This document shows, one piece after another, positions 5,017 to 5,325 of a stretch of DNA of 5,325 nt. This stretch comes from an uncultured Dialister sp. Its GTDB lineage: Bacteria > Bacillota > Negativicutes > Veillonellales > Dialisteraceae. The position numbers were made by a program, and so were the translations under genes. The notes below the pieces were generated by a model. It was given only the letters and a program-made list of their open reading frames with translations. It was not told the DNA's origin and ran no database searches. Each line of letters opens with the position of its first letter. The stretch's first letter is position 1. The DNA is taken from the NCBI RefSeq assembly GCF_900541605.1, contig NZ_UQKJ01000122.1, positions 1 through 5,325 on the forward strand, written 5' to 3'.

Positions 5017-5240
5017 GAGTTGAGAGTTGAGGAAAGAGAGTTGAGGTCCCGCGGCTTCGCCGCCGGTTTGCCTGCTGATGATAAAGTCATTCGTGCGGGG
5101 GCTTCCAGGGACGGCTGATTCGCCTGCAGCGCTTTCCATCTGATATTTCTATCAGTCATTCATGCCATAGGCAGTAGAGTTTTCGTGGAAGCCAGCAGCG
5201 GGAATCTCCGCACGAATGTCACTAACCGTCCGCATGCAAA
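5017..5240 (-). repeat. R5: inverted-orientation palindromic R repeat upstream of the Lrp-type gene
   Basis: It begins with four heptads (gagttga, gagttga, ggaaaga, gagttga; 5017-5044), then tcccgcggcttcgccgc with the mini-hairpin 5051-5063. Perfect 11-bp arms cattcgtgcgg (5088-5098) and ccgcacgaatg (5208-5218) enclose cttcca (5102-5107) with tggaag (5186-5191), and the tip CTGATA-TTTC-TATCAG (5140-5155). Read on the minus strand it aligns with R3 and R4 (gcctatggcatgaatgactg, then ggaaagcgctgcaggcg), so it is the same family turned round. No gene is seen from 4963 to the window end. Confidence 0.75.
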
Positions 5241-5274
5241 GATACTTTCCTTTTCCGCCGGGATTCTCCTTTCC

Positions 5275-5321
5275 AGGGAAGCACTGATTAAATCGTTGTC
5301 AGATTTCATTCTTGGATTTTT
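5275..5321 (-). repeat. Right arm of 47-bp inverted repeat at the window ends
   Basis: This is the partner of bases 1-47 with one mismatch. Only four bases (atgc) follow it. Just inside the arm the two ends differ: R1-like sequence on the left, and a stretch (5241-5274) with no recognisable feature on the right. It is therefore not a longer symmetrical element within what can be seen. Confidence 0.85.
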
Positions 5322-5325
5322 ATGC

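Noticed and set aside
4534..5118. Plus-strand open frame opposite the Lrp-type gene
   Set aside because: It is antisense to a well-supported regulator and runs into the promoter and repeat R5.
4963..5139. N-terminal extension of the Lrp-type regulator
   Set aside because: It would read through the extended -10 promoter, the heptads and repeat R5. The start at 4962 has a near-perfect ribosome site and gives the normal family length.

Overview
The window looks like a chromosomal segment, or a whole short contig, from a moderately GC-rich Bacillota-type bacterium. Shine-Dalgarno sites are strong, and the promoters and the preQ1-I-like leader are of the Gram-positive kind. The style of the genes and the abundance of short intergenic tandem repeats make me think of the Negativicutes, but that is an impression and the sequence does not prove it. 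All six supported genes lie on the minus strand, so transcription runs from high to low coordinates.

Right to left: an Lrp/AsnC-type regulator (4519-4962) with an extended -10 promoter; a 418-base gap; a type I glycerate kinase (2973-4100); a gap of about 350 bases; then queC (1932-2624), queD (1436-1765), queE (763-1458) and folE (194-760), closed by an intrinsic terminator (102-133). The last four enzymes cover the whole route from GTP to preQ0: FolE makes 7,8-dihydroneopterin triphosphate, QueD makes 6-carboxytetrahydropterin, QueE makes 7-carboxy-7-deazaguanine, and QueC makes preQ0. preQ0 leads to queuosine in tRNA. The queC leader can fold as a preQ1-I riboswitch whose pseudoknot overlaps the ribosome binding site, so the operon is probably under feedback control by the pathway product preQ1. 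No queF, tgt, queA or queG is present here.

The least ordinary part is the non-coding DNA. Every gap except the tightly packed queD-queE-folE junctions carries full or partial copies of one GC-rich palindromic repeat family, called R1-R5 here. It has long inverted arms, a GNRA-like tip hairpin that keeps its pairing between copies, a recurrent GCGGC-TTC-GCCGC mini-hairpin, and ends made of GAGTTGA-type heptads. Three copies touch the stop codon of the upstream gene. Octamer arrays of GTTAGTGG type stop just short of the ribosome binding sites of queD and glycerate kinase. The two ends of the window carry a 47-base inverted repeat with one mismatch. This may be a real pair of flanking repeats, or simply the dispersed repeat at which an assembly broke.
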